A stretch of 42,741 bases of DNA, taken from assembly GCA_030826885.1 (NCBI GenBank), contig JAUUDF010000009.1, positions 1 through 42,741 of the forward strand, given 5' to 3'. The number at the start of each line of letters is the position of its first letter. Position 1 is the stretch's first letter. Made by a program: the position numbers and the translations under genes. Positions 41,163 through 42,741 of this stretch are shown here, in pieces. Source of the DNA: Sulfurovum sp. (GTDB taxonomy: Bacteria > Campylobacterota > Campylobacteria > Campylobacterales > Sulfurovaceae). The notes beneath the pieces are model-generated. The model did not search any database and was not told the origin of the DNA. It saw only the letters and a program-made list of their open reading frames with translations.

Positions 41163-41177
41163 AGGGTAGATATTTTG

Positions 41178-41642
41178 TTATTTTAGAGGAGCATTTTTAG
41201 GGTTATTTGCTTCAGCAAGAGCAATAAGCCCGCCTTTAATCACATGTACATTTTTAAAACCGATTCTTTTTAATCCTATTGCGGCCAGTGTCGCACGTGT
41301 ACCTGAGTGGCAAACTACCATAACCGGTTTATCTGTAGGTATTTTATCAAGATTGTTTTTTTCAAAAAGTTTTTCTATCGGAATATGCAATGCATTTTCT
41401 CCGCTAAGAGCAATGACTGAGGCTTCCCCGTCCGTACGTACATCCAAAAGGGCAACAGGCTTATTTTCCTTCAGAAGCTTCATGACATCTTTGGCCTTGA
41501 CAAAAAGTTTAGAGTCTGCACAGGCCTTTTGTGTCATATGTGAATAAAAGCTGTTAAGTTCCCCGGCTTTCGTAGCATCATAAGCGTTTGCAGAGACAGC
41601 GAAGAGTAAAGCAGCCGCAGTTAAGAGTAATCTGTTTTTCAT
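41178..41642 (-). CDS. periplasmic rhodanese-like sulfurtransferase
   Basis: A 154-residue single-domain rhodanese with a signal peptide (MKNRLLLTAAALLFAVSANA). The active-site loop is VVCHSGTRAT with C111, and the domain opens with VALLDVRTDGEA, the CDC25-type start. It would move sulfane sulfur in the periplasm, plausible for a sulfur-oxidising or sulfur-reducing Campylobacterota. AAGGAT lies before the ATG. A -10 box is at 41677-41682. Confidence 0.88.
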   Translation of the reverse strand: MKNRLLLTAAALLFAVSANAYDATKAGELNSFYSHMTQKACADSKLFVKAKDVMKLLKENKPVALLDVRTDGEASVIALSGENALHIPIEKLFEKNNLDKIPTDKPVMVVCHSGTRATLAAIGLKRIGFKNVHVIKGGLIALAEANNPKNAPLK

Positions 41643-41676
41643 CTATTAATCCTTGTTATAATATTTTTAACAATAA

Positions 41677-41682
41677 ATTATA
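41677..41682 (-). promoter_or_regulatory. -10 box for the rhodanese gene
   Basis: Minus-strand GTTATAATTTA contains TATAAT 34 bases before the ATG at 41642. Confidence 0.45.
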
Positions 41683-41800
41683 ACATGTGTAACTTATAGT
41701 AAGGACAACTATTTATCAGATTTTAGTTTGGTATCATTGTTTTATCTCTTGCTACGCAATAATGATATTCCTGAACTCCTTTTAAAAACAGTTTTGTGGC

Positions 41801-41823
41801 AGCAGATCTTATACTTATCTGCT
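41801..41823 (-). terminator. possible terminator of the flavin reductase operon
   Basis: Perfect 7-base stem AGCAGAT/ATCTGCT with a 9-base loop at the end of the flavin reductase gene. A T-run follows on the minus strand only after 12 more bases, so termination strength is uncertain. The remainder of the gap to the rhodanese gene shows nothing else. Confidence 0.35.
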
Positions 41824-42419
41824 TAAGGGATTTTCGGTGCTCCTATCTCGTCCCCTAAAAAAGCGTAGCTTTTACCTATGCGGGCTACAGGTTTAAAAGA
41901 TATTGTCAATCTCTCTTTGTCAATAATCGCACTGTTGTCTATAAATATTTCATTTACATTCAGTACAAGCGGTATCGTTGTGCCGCCTCCTAAATCTATC
42001 TCTTGATTCAGGGTACAAAAGTAGGCAGCCGGGACATTTTTAATCATCGGTGGGTAATGCTCTTTCAAACGCTCTGTCTCTATCGAAAAGAGTTGGGCTT
42101 CGCTTAACTCCTTATCCAGGGCTTTTGAGCTGTAGTGCATCTTCTCCAGGTCGCCCTCTTTAACCATGCAGATAGTACACTTTTTATGTTTTCTAATGTT
42201 TGCCAGTGTGTCTTTGGGGCTTCCGTCCGGTTTATGCCCTACAGATATCAAAACAGATGCAGGTTCGGAAGAGAGCCCTATAAAGTAGGAGAATGGGGCA
42301 ATATTTACCACTCCCTCATCTTCGGTAACAACCCATGCAATCGGTCTTGGTATAATCGTTTGTGCCATAAGTTTGTAAGTCTCGTTTATCTTTTTGTCTT
42401 TATCAAAGTCAAATATCAC
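41823..42419 (-). CDS. flavin reductase-like FMN-binding protein
   Basis: A 198-residue protein of the flavin reductase/FMN-binding split-barrel family. It opens like its relatives with YKLMAQTIIPRPIAWVVTEDEGVVNIAPFSYF and continues with PASVLISVG, DTLANIRKHKKCTICMV and a C-terminal FKPVARIGKSYAFLG. It binds FMN and may reduce flavin or act on an unknown substrate. Starts with GTG at 42419, preceded by AAAGGA; the ATG four bases upstream is out of frame. The start overlaps the stop of the DUF134 gene (GTGA), so the two are coupled. Confidence 0.85.
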   Translation of the reverse strand: MIFDFDKDKKINETYKLMAQTIIPRPIAWVVTEDEGVVNIAPFSYFIGLSSEPASVLISVGHKPDGSPKDTLANIRKHKKCTICMVKEGDLEKMHYSSKALDKELSEAQLFSIETERLKEHYPPMIKNVPAAYFCTLNQEIDLGGGTTIPLVLNVNEIFIDNSAIIDKERLTISFKPVARIGKSYAFLGDEIGAPKIP

Positions 42420-42724
42420 GCATTATCCTTTTTCTCTTTTAAACTTTTTTCATGAATACTGATAGCCTTGCCATGCAGCAGTGCATCCGAAATTTTCTTG
42501 TGTGCTTTTTCCAATATACGAGAAAATGTTGAACGCGAAATTCCCATACTCTGCGCACACTGCTCCTGATACAACCCCTCATAGTCGCTAAGCCTTATCG
42601 CTTCCATCTCATCTTCTAACAGATAGACACTCTCCAGCTCAACTCTCCTGACACCGCACGGCTTAAAGCAGACTTCACTATGGTCTTTGTCGATTACTCT
42701 TTTAATTTTTCGTCTTCCTCGCAC
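42416..42724 (-). CDS. DUF134/UPF0251 DNA-binding protein
   Basis: A 102-residue predicted regulator of the UPF0251 (DUF134) family: N-terminal RGRRKIKR, the CFKPCG cysteine pair, an acidic LEDEMEAIRLSDYEGLYQEQCA segment, and a helix-turn-helix GISRSTFSRILEKAHKKI. The cysteines may bind iron-sulfur or metal and sense redox state. Starts with GTG at 42724; GAGAGGAG stands just upstream. It begins within 17 bases of the window end, so its promoter is outside. It is coupled to the flavin reductase gene and is a candidate regulator of it. Confidence 0.85.
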   Translation of the reverse strand: MRGRRKIKRVIDKDHSEVCFKPCGVRRVELESVYLLEDEMEAIRLSDYEGLYQEQCAQSMGISRSTFSRILEKAHKKISDALLHGKAISIHEKSLKEKKDNA

Positions 42725-42741
42725 TTAGCTCCTCTCTTTCA

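Noticed and set aside
40562-41177. Complete insertion sequence with terminal repeats
   Set aside because: Only a Y1-type transposase gene and one small hairpin are visible; no matching ends or target duplication found.
1-42741. CRISPR array or phage region
   Set aside because: No spaced direct repeats and no phage structural, integrase or lysis genes were seen.

Overview
The window looks like a chromosomal segment of a marine or vent-type Campylobacterota, closest in flavour to Sulfurovum/Sulfurimonas. This is inference from protein style: histidine kinases with the M-x-HQW-(R/K)-QPLN phosphoacceptor box, a RibBA with a degenerate second half, a CetB-like PAS protein and a Tat-exported sulfide:quinone-reductase-like flavoprotein. 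Genes are densely packed on both strands. There is no rRNA or tRNA gene and no CRISPR array, and no gene-free stretch reaches 300 bases.

Layout. 1-6 kb: ribBA, acs, a family 4 uracil-DNA glycosylase, and an unrecognised pair made of a VWA-like secreted protein and a five-helix membrane protein. 6.2-16.9 kb: a signalling island holding a lone receiver, a GGDEF(degenerate)-EAL protein, a GAF hybrid kinase, a CetB-like PAS protein, a Roadblock-fold protein, a SixA-type phosphatase without a normal start codon, a REC-kinase-REC hybrid, a six-helix membrane kinase, an Hpt protein, a Ras/Rab-like small GTPase and a PAS kinase. 17.0-28.2 kb: a beta-CASP metallo-beta-lactamase RNase, a long structured palindrome, then mainly ion and membrane transport (NRAMP-like, DedA, P-type H+-ATPase, flavoprotein, CPA1 antiporter, APC permease, MarC). 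28.3-32.4 kb: a gluconeogenic operon, class I aldolase-gpmA-ppsA. 32.4-38.8 kb: a ribbon-helix-helix protein and a TetR-controlled RND efflux operon (TetR-TolC-MFP-RND). 38.9-42.7 kb: a DUF4395 protein, an AhpD-like protein, a frameshifted membrane protein fragment beside a REP-type transposase, a periplasmic rhodanese, and a flavin reductase paired with a DUF134 regulator.

How it fits together. The signalling island has all the parts for a branched phosphorelay (four kinases, an Hpt, a single-domain receiver, two hybrid receivers, a SixA that could dephosphorylate the Hpt), a c-di-GMP phosphodiesterase output, and a GTPase/Roadblock switch like the MglA/MglB pair. No function is known to me for this combination. 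The central transport block suggests proton, cation and pH homeostasis. The aldolase/gpmA/ppsA operon serves sugar synthesis from pyruvate, fitting an autotroph.

The two strongest leads are the GTPase-Roadblock-phosphorelay island and the roughly 161-nt palindrome at 18425-18585. In that palindrome G-U pairs outnumber A-C mismatches about 13 to 2 on the + strand, which points to a folded + strand RNA rather than a plain DNA repeat. All calls were made by eye from sequence; no database search was run.
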